DNA from: Streptomyces sp. NBC_01754
GTDB lineage: Bacteria; Actinomycetota; Actinomycetes; Streptomycetales; Streptomycetaceae
Direction of reading: 5' to 3'
Assembly: GCF_035918015.1 (NCBI RefSeq)
Contig: NZ_CP109132.1
Span: 6,200,001-6,264,000, forward strand
DNA length: 64,000 nt
Below, one piece after another: positions 17,459-25,686 of this stretch. The position numbers and the translations under genes were made by a program. Below the pieces are notes generated by a model that worked only from the letters and a program-made list of their open reading frames with translations, did no database searches and had not been told where the DNA came from. Each line of letters starts with the position of its first letter. The stretch's first letter is position 1.

Positions 17459-17842
17459 ATGCTCAGCGAGACGTTCTCCGCGCCCGGCGCTCCGGCTCCG
17501 GCCGCACGGTACTCACCGGTCGTACGCCGCGGACCGCTGCTGGCGGTCTCGGGCCAGGTCCCCTTCGTCCCCGGCCGACTCGACGGTCCTGTGCCGGGCT
17601 TCCGTGAGCAGGCCCGAGCCGTGTTCACCCACCTCCAGGAACTGCTCGGCACCGCCGGTGCCGCTGTCTCCGATGTGCTGATGATCAGGATCTACCTGGC
17701 GCGCGAAGAGGACTTCGCGGACATGAACGAGCTCTTCGACGAGGTGTTCGGCGAGGTCGCGCCGGCCCGCACGACGGTATGGGTGCACCTGCCGGGGGGC
17801 CTGCTCATCGAGGCCGACGTGCTGGCGGTGGTGGGCGCGTGA
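17459..17842 (+). CDS. RidA/YjgF-family protein
   Basis: The 127-residue protein has the RidA core (YSPVVRRGPLLAVSGQVPFVPG and SDVLMIRIYLAREEDFADMNELFDEVFG). The carboxylate-binding Arg is in APARTTVWVHLP, and a Glu lies in the terminal LLIEADVLAVV. RidA proteins hydrolyse reactive enamine/imine intermediates from PLP or flavin enzymes. The cluster has two aminotransferases and an amine oxidoreductase, so deamination or quality control of a 2-iminoacid fits. The ATG at 17459 follows GGAAAAGG. Confidence 0.85.
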   Translation: MLSETFSAPGAPAPAARYSPVVRRGPLLAVSGQVPFVPGRLDGPVPGFREQARAVFTHLQELLGTAGAAVSDVLMIRIYLAREEDFADMNELFDEVFGEVAPARTTVWVHLPGGLLIEADVLAVVGA

Positions 17843-17907
17843 GCACCGGTGGAAGGTCCCTCGCCGGCCGGCCGCGGACCGGCGGTGTCCGGAAAGGAGA
17901 GAGCAGC

Positions 17908-18165
17908 ATGAGCGGGGAGGCCACGGAAGCCATCGCGACCTGGCGGGCCGGGATCGACGCCCTCGACGAAAGGATCATCGCCCTCCTGGAGGAGCGGATG
18001 GCGATCTCCCGGCAGATCCAGCGGAGCCGGATGCGCGACGGCGGCAGCCGGCTGGCCGCGGGCCGGGAGCGGCGGATCGTGCAACGGTACGCCGACCACC
18101 TTGGCGACGACGGAGCACGCCTGGCCGTTCTCGTACTGACCATGTCCCGCGGGGCCACCGCATGA
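17908..18165 (+). CDS. Chorismate mutase, AroQ type (monofunctional)
   Basis: The 85-residue all-helical protein has WRAGIDALDERIIALLEERMAISRQIQRSRMRDG at the N-terminus and GRERRIVQRYADHLGDDG further on. The catalytic Arg, the Glu/Asp pair and the C-terminal helix fit AroQ chorismate mutases, which convert chorismate to prephenate. The ATG at 17908 follows GGAAAGGAGA. A cluster-own chorismate mutase next to a BacA-like gene points to a prephenate-derived product. A pericyclic lyase (PchB-like isochorismate pyruvate lyase) is a possible alternative within the same fold. Confidence 0.85.
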   Translation: MSGEATEAIATWRAGIDALDERIIALLEERMAISRQIQRSRMRDGGSRLAAGRERRIVQRYADHLGDDGARLAVLVLTMSRGATA

Positions 18166-20027
18166 GCGCGCCGACCAGGCTCGCGATCGTCGGAGGCGGC
18201 CCCCGGGCCCTGAGCATCCTGGAGCGGCTCGCCGCCCGGGCGGCCGAGGTGCCGGGACCGGTGGAGATCCACCTCATCGACGCCGTACAGGTCGGCTGCG
18301 GCCAGGTCTGGCGCACCGGCCAGCCGGACTGGTACCTGATGAACACGGTGGCCGGGGAGATCACCGCGTTCTCCGGGCCGCCGGACGGCGGCCCCGCCCG
18401 TCCCGGGGCCGGGCCCTCGTTCGCCCAGTGGTGGGACACGCTCGAACCAGATCACGATCACGCGAACGACTACGCGCCGCGCAACCTCTACGGCCGGTAC
18501 CTGCTCTTCCTGCTCGACGTGATCGAACGGAACCTGCCGTCTTCCATCACCCTGCACCGGATCGTCGCCACCGTGACCGACCTGCGAAAAGAGGGAGAAG
18601 GCTACTGCCTCACTCTCCATGACGGCAGGGAGATCCGCGTCGACCGGGCGGCCATCGCCACCGGTCACGCGAGGCCACGGCTGTCGGGGCGCCTGCGGGA
18701 ACTCCAGCGGTTCGCGGAGAGCGAGCCGGCCCTGCGCTTCATCCCCGGAGGTTCGGCCGCCGACATGCCGCTGTCCGCCATCGGGCCGGGCAGCAAGGTC
18801 GGCGTGATCGGCATGGGACTCACGTTCTACGACGTGGTGGCGGCGCTCACGGTCGGGCGCGGCGGACGGTTCACCGAGTCACGAGACGGCCTGGCCTACG
18901 TGCCCAGCGGCAACGAGCCCTCCCTCGTCGCCGGTTCCCGCAGCGGCTTCCCCCAGCCGGCGCGCGGCCGCAACCAGAAGCCGGCGGGATTCCTCCACCG
19001 GCCGGTCTTCTTCACCGAGGAGCTCGTCCGCACCGTGGCCGGCTCCGAACGCCTCGACATGCACAAGCATCTGACGCCACGACTGATGGCGGAAGTCGAC
19101 TTCGTCTACTTCACAGCCGTACTGCGCGAACGCTCGGGCGTGGCCACCGCCGAGGAGTTCGCCGCCCGGGTACGGGCCGGGGGAGGTCGCTCCGTCACCG
19201 AACTGGCGCGCCGCGCTGCGGACTTTGGCCTCGCCGGTGTCCCAGGGCTCGACTTCGACACGTTGGCGCTCCCGTTCGCCGACCGGACGTTCGCCGACCG
19301 GGCCGCCTTCGACAAGGAACTGCTCGTCGCCGTGGACGCCGACGTACGCGAGGCCGAACGCGGCAACGTGGACTCCCCGGTCAAGGCCGGCCTGGACGTC
19401 CTGCGCAGCCTGCGCTGGATCATCCGGGAGCTCACCGACTTCGGCGGCTTGACGCCGAGCTCGCACCGGGACGGCCTGATCGACTGGTACGCACCGCGCA
19501 GCGCCTTCCTCGCGGCGGGGCCGCCCCTGATCAGACTGCGCGAGACCCGCGCCCTGATCGACGCCGGAGTGCTCCGCGTCATCGGCCCCCAGGCCCAGTT
19601 CGCGACCGACGCCACGGCGGGAGGGTTCACCGTCCTCTCGCCGCGGGTACGGGGCGCCCGCGAGGTGGTCGAGACCGTCATCGACGCCCGGATCCCGGCG
19701 GCCGACGTCCGTGCCGACACCTCCGCACTGACCCGTGCGCTGCTGCGCCGCGGGCTGTGGAGCGAGTTCGTCAACGGCGGGGAGTTCCCCACCGGCGGCC
19801 TCGCGGTGTCCCGGTCGCCGTTCCATCCGGTCCGCTCCGACGGCCGCCCGGAACACGGCCTGCACGTGCTCGGCATTCCCACCGAACACTCCCGCTACTT
19901 CACACAGGTCGTCGCGACCGGCCCCACGGGCTGGAGCGAGTTCATGCGCGACGCGGACGACGTCGCGTCGCACATGCTGCGGCCCGCCGACCTGAACACC
20001 CCCCGGCCCCTGGCGATACGAGGTTGA
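18162..20027 (+). CDS. FAD/NAD(P)-binding protein (NAD_binding_9 family)
   Basis: The 621-residue protein starts with a Rossmann FAD-binding motif (RLAIVGGGPRALSILERLAAR) and contains ATGHARP and VGVIGMGLTFYDVVAALTVGRGG, a second nucleotide-binding loop. It matches the large FAD/NAD(P)-binding proteins often met in Streptomyces secondary-metabolite and amino-acid clusters, whose reactions are mostly undefined. It overlaps the chorismate mutase stop (ATGA). It is likely an oxidase or monooxygenase acting on an amino acid or cyclohexadienyl intermediate, but that is inferred only from family and context. Confidence 0.8.
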   Translation: MSAPTRLAIVGGGPRALSILERLAARAAEVPGPVEIHLIDAVQVGCGQVWRTGQPDWYLMNTVAGEITAFSGPPDGGPARPGAGPSFAQWWDTLEPDHDHANDYAPRNLYGRYLLFLLDVIERNLPSSITLHRIVATVTDLRKEGEGYCLTLHDGREIRVDRAAIATGHARPRLSGRLRELQRFAESEPALRFIPGGSAADMPLSAIGPGSKVGVIGMGLTFYDVVAALTVGRGGRFTESRDGLAYVPSGNEPSLVAGSRSGFPQPARGRNQKPAGFLHRPVFFTEELVRTVAGSERLDMHKHLTPRLMAEVDFVYFTAVLRERSGVATAEEFAARVRAGGGRSVTELARRAADFGLAGVPGLDFDTLALPFADRTFADRAAFDKELLVAVDADVREAERGNVDSPVKAGLDVLRSLRWIIRELTDFGGLTPSSHRDGLIDWYAPRSAFLAAGPPLIRLRETRALIDAGVLRVIGPQAQFATDATAGGFTVLSPRVRGAREVVETVIDARIPAADVRADTSALTRALLRRGLWSEFVNGGEFPTGGLAVSRSPFHPVRSDGRPEHGLHVLGIPTEHSRYFTQVVATGPTGWSEFMRDADDVASHMLRPADLNTPRPLAIRG

Positions 20028-20029
20028 AG

Positions 20030-20626
20030 ATGTCCCGCTCAGCACTGCTCGTCCTCGACATGGTCAACGAACTCGTCCACCCCGATGGGCACTACGCGCA
20101 CGTGTGTCGTGAGGAGGTGGCGCGCCGCGGAGTGATCGAACGCGCCGCGGAGGCCGTGGACCGGGCCCGCTCCCGGAACATCCCCGTCATCTACGTCGTA
20201 CTCGGCTACAGCAGCCACTACGAGGACTGGCCCCCTGCCTCGGACCTCTTCGGACCGCCCGACCCGGAGCACCGCTTCACCCTCGGCAGCTGGGGGACAC
20301 AGGTGCACGAGAAGCTGACGCCCGAACCCGGCGAGAACGTCGTGGTGAAACAGCGGGTGAGCCCCTTCTACGGCACGAACCTCGAGTTCCTCCTCAGGTC
20401 CCGGCAGATCGAGACGCTTCTGCTCACCGGGGTCGCCACCGACCTGGTTGTGCTGACGACCGCCCGGGAGGCGCACGACCGCGACTTCGCCGTCGAGGTG
20501 TTGGAGGACGCGACGGCCACGGGTGGCCAGGAGCTGCAGGACGCCGCACTGCTCATGCTCGCCCGTACCGCCGGGGTGAGCAGCGTCGAACGGGCACTGC
20601 CCACGGCCGGGCGGGTCGCCGCATGA
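20030..20626 (+). CDS. Isochorismatase-like hydrolase lacking the usual Cys nucleophile
   Basis: The 198-residue protein has the family Asp (SALLVLDMVNELVHPDG) and Lys (NVVVKQRVSPFYGTNLEFLL). The position that carries the catalytic Cys in nicotinamidase-like members (GVATxxCV) reads TGVATDLVVLTT, with Val instead. True isochorismatases (EntB, PhzD) also lack Cys there and cleave a vinyl ether without a covalent intermediate. It may therefore hydrolyse a chorismate- or isochorismate-type enol ether or bind a ligand without thiol catalysis. It starts 2 bp after the FAD protein and overlaps the following aminotransferase. Confidence 0.82.
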   Translation: MSRSALLVLDMVNELVHPDGHYAHVCREEVARRGVIERAAEAVDRARSRNIPVIYVVLGYSSHYEDWPPASDLFGPPDPEHRFTLGSWGTQVHEKLTPEPGENVVVKQRVSPFYGTNLEFLLRSRQIETLLLTGVATDLVVLTTAREAHDRDFAVEVLEDATATGGQELQDAALLMLARTAGVSSVERALPTAGRVAA

Positions 20627-21825
20627 GGACTGGGACCGCGCCGGTCGCCGCCACCATCGGGCGCTTGCCCACCGTCGCCCTGCTCGACGAGGTCCAGCGG
20701 CAGAAGGTCCGAGGCGTCGACGTGCTCAACCTCAGCGGCGGCGAGCCCGACTTCCCGACGCCCGAACACGTAGTGGCCGCGGCGGCCGAGGCGCTCCGGT
20801 CCGGCTTCACGCACTACACGTCGAGTCGCGGCATCCCTCAGCTGCGCGAGGCCATCGCCGCCAAACTGCTCCAGGACAACGGAATCGTCGCCGACCCGGG
20901 GACCGACATCATCGTCACTCCGTCGGCCAAGCATGCCGCCTACATCGCCCTCGCCGGCGTCATCGGGCCCGGCGACGAGGTGCTGGTGCCCTCACCCGCC
21001 TGGGTCAGCTACGCCCCGATGGTCACCCTGCTCGGCGGGCGGCCGGTCGACGTCCCCCTCGACCCCCGGGACGACTTCACCATCAGCGCCGACCAGCTGT
21101 CGTCCGCCGTCACCCCGCGCACCCGGGCGATCCTGCTGAACTCGCCCAACAACCCGACGGGCCGTATGCTGACGGCCGCCGAGGCCGACGCCGTCGCACG
21201 CGTCGCCGACCGGTACGACCTCTCCGTACTCGCGGACGAGATCTACGAGTACATCCGCTACGGCGACCGGCCACACCTCAGCCTGGCCGCCTGGCCGGGG
21301 TGCGAGGGCCGGACGCTGACCGTCAACGGCTTCTCCAAGAGCTACGCCATGACGGGCTGGCGGCTGGGCTACGTGGCAGGTCCGGCGGCCGTGATGCGGG
21401 AAGTCGTGAAGGTTCAGGAGCACACCGTCGGCTGCGCCGCCTCGTTCGTCCAGCACGGCGCGCTCGCCGCGCTCACCGACGAGACCCGCGGCTGTGTCGA
21501 GGAGATGGTGGCCCACTACGACGCCCGGCGACAGCTCCTGGTCGCCGGACTCAACAGGATTCCCGGCCTCTCCTGCGCGGACCCCGAAGGTGCCTTCTAC
21601 GTGCTGCCTGACATCTCCGGCCTCGGATTCGGCTCGGCGCAGGAGTGCGCCTCCTGGCTGATCGAGCACACCGGAGTCGTCGTCACACCGGGAAGCGCTT
21701 TCGGACCCACCGGGGAACAGCACGTACGGTTTTCGTTCGCGGCGTCCACCGACATCCTGACCGCCGCTGTCGAACGCCTCGGAGCGGCGCTGGAGCGGAG
21801 GGCACCTGACCTGGCCGTGTCCTGA
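20623..21825 (+). CDS. Class I/II PLP aminotransferase (aspartate aminotransferase family)
   Basis: The 400-residue fold-type I transaminase contains LNLSGGEPDFPTPEHVV, HYTSSRGIPQLREAI, LNSPNNPTGRMLT, LADEIYEYIRYGD, the PLP Lys in NGFSKSYAMTGWRLGYVAG (about residue 240) and the C-terminal carboxylate Arg in HVRFSFAAS. It probably makes or uses the amino acid of this cluster. It overlaps the isochorismatase-like gene by 4 bp and is the last gene of the operon. With the BCAT-like enzyme upstream the cluster has two transaminases, suggesting two amino/keto interconversions or a donor-recycling step. Confidence 0.92.
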   Translation: MRTGTAPVAATIGRLPTVALLDEVQRQKVRGVDVLNLSGGEPDFPTPEHVVAAAAEALRSGFTHYTSSRGIPQLREAIAAKLLQDNGIVADPGTDIIVTPSAKHAAYIALAGVIGPGDEVLVPSPAWVSYAPMVTLLGGRPVDVPLDPRDDFTISADQLSSAVTPRTRAILLNSPNNPTGRMLTAAEADAVARVADRYDLSVLADEIYEYIRYGDRPHLSLAAWPGCEGRTLTVNGFSKSYAMTGWRLGYVAGPAAVMREVVKVQEHTVGCAASFVQHGALAALTDETRGCVEEMVAHYDARRQLLVAGLNRIPGLSCADPEGAFYVLPDISGLGFGSAQECASWLIEHTGVVVTPGSAFGPTGEQHVRFSFAASTDILTAAVERLGAALERRAPDLAVS

Positions 21826-22067
21826 AGTCGCCGCCTACCAGGCCCGCACCGGTGGACGGGCACCATCAGCCCGACCGCCGGCCACGTCCGGACCCTCGCC
21901 GTCCAGCCGGATGGCCAGGAGGACGGGGGCGTCGCCGTTGACGGTCAGAGCCTGGGGCACGGAGGAAGGCTGACGATTGCTCAGCCCTCTCTGACCGGAA
22001 AACTCAACGGTCAGGTGGGCATGGCGAAGTAGCCCCCGGTGGCGTGTGCTGAGAGTTTCGAGTGCTG
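21826..22067 (-). other. IS110 3' flank with a possible truncated gene end
   Basis: No intact gene is visible between the aminotransferase and the IS110 transposase. On the minus strand an open frame ending at 21835 reads ...VPQALTVNGDAPVLLAIRLDGEG..., loosely like the C-terminal SnoaL-type domain of ECF41/SigJ sigma factors. This could be the tail of a host gene cut by IS110 insertion. The exact IS110 right end cannot be defined because the family lacks terminal inverted repeats and the second copy in the window is partial. Confidence 0.3.
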
Positions 22068-23408
22068 TCAGGCGGTTGCCGGGGTGAGGGTGACGTCGTG
22101 GCCGAGGGCCTTGAGTTGACGGACGAGGTCGCGGCTCTTGCGGGCTGGGTCGAGGTTGCGGGTGTGGAAGTCCGCGCCGAGGTCGCGGTAGCGGGCGGTC
22201 GGGTCGGCCATCAGGTGCCAGACGGAGACCAGGATCGAGCGGGCGACGGCGACCAGGGCTTTCATATGGCCGCGGCGTTTGACGATGCGGCGGTAGCGGG
22301 CGCCGAGGAAGGTGTCGGTGCGTGCGGCGGAGATCGCCGCTTCGCCGAGGGCGCCGCGGAGCCAGGGGTTGCCCTTGCCGGTGGGACCGGAGGTGTTCTT
22401 GTTTCCGGACTGGAGGGTGCGTGGGGAGAGTTTCGCCCAGGACACGAGATGGCCGGCGGTGGGGAACACCGTCATGTCCAGGCCGACCTCGGCGAGGATG
22501 ACCTGCGCGGTGCCGGGGCCGATGCCGGGGATCTCGTCGAGGCGCTCGGTGTCGGTGATCGGTATCAGGGTGCCCTGCCCGGGGCCTTCGTCGTCCTCGG
22601 TGGTGGACAGCCCGGTCAGACGCAGGGTGATCCGGGCGGTGAGCTTGTCGATCTGCACGGTGAGGTGGTCGACGGTGTCCAGCAGCATTCGGCACATGAA
22701 TGCGTGGTGCTCTTCGAACCGGCCGGTCAGGGCCTCGGCCAGGGTGCTGTGGCTGGCCTTGATGGTGCCGTGGGCCAGGTCCGCCAGGGCCTTGGGGCTG
22801 CGCTCACCGGCGATCAGCGCCTCCAGCATCGCGCGTCCGGAGACGCCGAAGATGTCGGCGATCACGGTGGACAGCTTGATCTGGGCGTCTTCGAGGAGTT
22901 TCTCGGTGCGCTGCTTGTGGCGGGTGCGCTCGTGCGTCATGACCGCCCGGGCCCGGGTCAGATCGCGCAGTTCACGGACCGGTTTCGGGGGCACGAACGA
23001 GGGCCGGAGCATGCCGCGTTCGGTGAGTTTGGCCAGCCAGACCGCGTCCAGTCGGTCGGTCTTGGGCCGGCCCGGGACGTTCTTGACGTCACGGGCGTTG
23101 ACCAGCCAGCACTCCAGACCACGCGACTCCAGCAGAAAGAAGTAGGGCTTCCAGTACGTCGACGTGGCCTCCATCACCACTCGGGTGACGCCCTGGCAGA
23201 TCAGGTGGTCGGCCAGGTCCAGGATCGCGCCGCTGGTCGCGACGGTGTTGAAGACCCGCTGCACGCGCTTGCCGGGCTGGTCCTCGTGCGGCACCCGCAC
23301 GCAGACCATGCCCGACGCCTTGGCGATATCGATCGCCGCGACACGGGCCACGAGCTCCTCGGCCTGCTCGATCTCCTCGGTGCCACCGCTGTCGCCGGTG
23401 TCCGCCAT
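22068..23408 (-). CDS. IS110-family transposase
   Basis: The 446-residue protein has an N-terminal RuvC-like DEDD domain (AAIDIAKASGMVCV with the first Asp, VMEATSTYWKPYFFLLE with Glu, KTDRLDAVWLAKL with the Asp pair). The C-terminal Transposase_20 domain has the helix-hairpin-helix LDEIPGIGPGTAQVILAEVG and the serine region SGNKNTSGPTGKGNPWLRGAL. IS110 enzymes act with an element-encoded bridge RNA and make no target duplication. The gene is intact. The fragment at 1-120 is identical to its middle, so at least two copies were present around this cluster, in opposite orientation. Confidence 0.96.
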   Translation of the reverse strand: MADTGDSGGTEEIEQAEELVARVAAIDIAKASGMVCVRVPHEDQPGKRVQRVFNTVATSGAILDLADHLICQGVTRVVMEATSTYWKPYFFLLESRGLECWLVNARDVKNVPGRPKTDRLDAVWLAKLTERGMLRPSFVPPKPVRELRDLTRARAVMTHERTRHKQRTEKLLEDAQIKLSTVIADIFGVSGRAMLEALIAGERSPKALADLAHGTIKASHSTLAEALTGRFEEHHAFMCRMLLDTVDHLTVQIDKLTARITLRLTGLSTTEDDEGPGQGTLIPITDTERLDEIPGIGPGTAQVILAEVGLDMTVFPTAGHLVSWAKLSPRTLQSGNKNTSGPTGKGNPWLRGALGEAAISAARTDTFLGARYRRIVKRRGHMKALVAVARSILVSVWHLMADPTARYRDLGADFHTRNLDPARKSRDLVRQLKALGHDVTLTPATA

Positions 23409-23799
23409 GCTCCACTCCCTGGTATCGGTCCGTACGGGATGACGCCTGCCCAGGGGGCCGCGGGGGGAGCGAGAATCTGACCGGCGTGCTCGATGGCAAC
23501 AGTGCGTGGCCCCTCTGCGGCCCCGGCACCAGACTGACCTACGGGCTCAACGTCCCAACGAGCTACCGGCATCGGCGGGCAGGCGCCGCAGCCATGTTTT
23601 CACGCCGGCAAGGCGCACCCGAAGGGATCAGGGGGACTGACCTACCGTCAACCACTGGAGATCATCTTGCACATGCATTGCACAAGGTGCTGAAGAACGG
23701 CAGAGATCAGTGGAAGGCCATGAAGGTAGGTATCCGCAGGTCAGCCAGCACATTGAGGTGTCGTGCCCCTTGCCTCCAAGGGGCACGACACCCAGCCCG
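23409..23799 (-). other. IS110 5' non-coding end and flank; candidate bridge-RNA region
   Basis: These 391 bp lie upstream of the transposase (minus strand) and hold no convincing gene. In the IS110 group the non-coding region before the transposase carries the promoter and the bridge RNA that pairs with target and donor, so roughly 23409-23650 is where that RNA is expected. I see GC-rich hairpin-forming stretches but cannot delimit loops by eye. The distal part belongs to the host flank before the terminator at 23761. Confidence 0.4.
23761..23788. terminator. Terminator of the HTH-MurA gene
   Basis: A perfect 12-bp stem (TCGTGCCCCTTG / CAAGGGGCACGA) with the 4-base loop CCTC begins 12 bp downstream of the MurA-like gene stop (read on the minus strand). 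Confidence 0.85.
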
Positions 23800-25329
23800 T
23801 CAGATGTCCCGGAAGATCTCGATCTGCGCCCCCACCGAGTTCAGCCGCTCCGCCAGCTCCTCGTAGCCGCGGTTGATCACGTACACGTTCCGCAGCACGG
23901 ACGTGCCCTCGGCCGCCATCATCGCCAGCAGCACCACCACGGCCGGGCGCAGGGCGGGCGGGCACATCATCTCGGCGGCACGCCAGCGGGTCGGGCCCTC
24001 CACCAGGACGCGGTGCGGGTCGAGGAGCTGGAGCCTGCCGCCGAGGCGGTTGAGGTCGGTGAGGTAGATGGCGCGGTTGTCGTAGACCCAGTCGTGGATC
24101 AGGGTCTGGCCGTGCGCGGCCGCGGCGATGGCCGCGAAGAACGGCACGTTGTCGATGTTCAGGCCCGGGAACGGCATCGGGTGGATCTTGTCGATGGGCG
24201 CCTCCAGTTTGGAGGGACGGACCGTCAGGTCCACCAGGCGGGTCCGGGCGTTGTCGGCGGCGTACTCCGGAGTGCGGTCGCAGTCGACGCCCATCTCCTC
24301 CAGGACCGCGAGCTCGATCTCCAGGAACTCGATCGGCACCCGGCGGATCGTCAGTTCCGACTCCGTGACGACCGCGGCGGCCAGCAGGCTCATCGCCTCG
24401 ACCGGGTCCTCGGAGGGGGAGTAGTCGACGTCCGTGTCGATCTCGGGCACGCCGTGCACGGTCAGCGTCGTCGTGCCGACGCCGTCCACCCGTACGCCGA
24501 GGGCCTCCAGGAAGAAGCACAGGTCCTGGACCATGTAGTTGGAGGAGGCGTTGCGGATGACGGTCGTGCCGTCGTGCCGGGCGGCGGCCAGCAGCGCGTT
24601 CTCGGTCACCGTGTCGCCGCGCTCGGTCAGGACGATCGGGCGCTCGGGCCTGATCGACGGGTCGACCTGTGCGTGGTACAGCCCGTCGGTGGCCGCGATG
24701 TCGAGGCCGAAGCGGCGCAGGGCGATCATGTGCGGCTCGATGGTCCGCGTGCCGAGGTCGCAACCGCCCGCGTAGGGCAGCGTGAACCGGTCCGTGCGGT
24801 GCAGCAGCGGGCCCAGGAACATGATGATGGAGCGGGTCCGGCGGGCGGCGTCCGCGTCGATCGACTCCAGTTCCAGCTGTGCGGGCGGCAGGATCTCCAG
24901 GTCGACGCCGTCGTTGATCCAGCGGGTGCGCACGCCGATGGAGTTGAGGACCTCCAGCAGCCGGAAGACCTCCTCGATGCGGGCGACCCGGCGCAGGACG
25001 GTGCGGCCCTTGTTGAGCAGGGATCCGCAGAGCAGCGCGACGCAGGCGTTCTTGCTCGTCTTGACGTCGATGGTGCCGGAGAGCCGGCGCCCGCCGACGA
25101 CGCGCAGGTGCATCGGTCCGGCGTAACCGAGTGAGACGATCTCGCTGTCGAGGGCTTCACCGATGCGGGCGATCATCTCAAGGCTGATGTTCTGGTTGCC
25201 GCGCTCGATGCGGTTGACGGCGCTCTGGCTGGTGGCGAGCGCCTCGGCGAGCTGTGTCTGCGTCCAGCCCCGGTGCTGACGGGCGTCGCGGATGAGCTTG
25301 CCGATACGTACGAGGTAGTCGTCTTCCAT
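23800..25329 (-). CDS. HTH (XRE)-MurA fusion: UDP-GlcNAc 1-carboxyvinyltransferase-like protein
   Basis: The 509-residue protein has an N-terminal Cro/CI helix-turn-helix (residues about 8-62: IGKLIRDARQHRGWTQTQLAEALATSQSAVNRIERGNQNIS). It is fused to an EPSP-synthase-fold MurA domain from about residue 72 (LRVVGGRRLSGTIDVKTSKNACVALL). The catalytic Cys is kept in PYAGGCDLGTRTIEPH. Family members add enolpyruvate from PEP to UDP-GlcNAc; whether this diverged copy is catalytic or acts as a PEP/UDP-GlcNAc-sensing regulator is open. No Shine-Dalgarno precedes the ATG, and TAGCGT 8-13 bp upstream would suit a leaderless transcript. It is divergent from aconitase and shares a palindrome with it. 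Confidence 0.9.
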   Translation of the reverse strand: MEDDYLVRIGKLIRDARQHRGWTQTQLAEALATSQSAVNRIERGNQNISLEMIARIGEALDSEIVSLGYAGPMHLRVVGGRRLSGTIDVKTSKNACVALLCGSLLNKGRTVLRRVARIEEVFRLLEVLNSIGVRTRWINDGVDLEILPPAQLELESIDADAARRTRSIIMFLGPLLHRTDRFTLPYAGGCDLGTRTIEPHMIALRRFGLDIAATDGLYHAQVDPSIRPERPIVLTERGDTVTENALLAAARHDGTTVIRNASSNYMVQDLCFFLEALGVRVDGVGTTTLTVHGVPEIDTDVDYSPSEDPVEAMSLLAAAVVTESELTIRRVPIEFLEIELAVLEEMGVDCDRTPEYAADNARTRLVDLTVRPSKLEAPIDKIHPMPFPGLNIDNVPFFAAIAAAAHGQTLIHDWVYDNRAIYLTDLNRLGGRLQLLDPHRVLVEGPTRWRAAEMMCPPALRPAVVVLLAMMAAEGTSVLRNVYVINRGYEELAERLNSVGAQIEIFRDI

Positions 25330-25340
25330 GTCTTAACGCT

Positions 25341-25356
25341 ATCTCAGATATGAGAT
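25341..25356. promoter_or_regulatory. Palindrome ATCTCA-gata-TGAGAT in the HTH-MurA promoter
   Basis: A perfect inverted repeat (ATCTC-N6-GAGAT) begins 12 bp upstream of the HTH-MurA start, where it would cover the promoter. The same half-sites and spacing recur at 25687-25704 before acnA, making autoregulation by the HTH domain a reasonable hypothesis. Confidence 0.6.
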
Positions 25357-25686
25357 GGGGGTTGCGTGGGGGGGATGGTTCGGACGGAAGCCGGATGTCC
25401 GCGCCGTGTGTGGCCTCGCGTACGGGCCTCTCCTCGACGGTCGTTCGCCCCGGGGGATCCGGCGCGCGGGGTTCGGCCGAACGGGTGGCGACCGGTGCGG
25501 TGGTAGGGCGCGGTGGTGCCGGGTGGTCCGCCGTCGGCCGAACGGACCCGCCGGGCCCCGGATTCCGGGTCACCCGATACCGGCGCTCCGTACGGGGAAG
25601 GAGGGTGGGGAGAGGCGAGGGGTGCCCCGAAGGTGCGGTCTTGCCCGGTGCCCGGGCATGACCGCGCGGCGGTGATGTACTAGAGT

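Noticed and set aside
22062..23480. Long open frame opposite the IS110 transposase
   Set aside because: Antisense shadow of a real gene; its low-complexity Gly/Val/Gln-rich translation has no family features.
25350..25675. Small open frames of about 100 codons in the acnA/HTH-MurA gap
   Set aside because: They overlap each other in different frames, lack ribosome-binding sites and recognisable sequence, and are expected by chance in GC-rich DNA.
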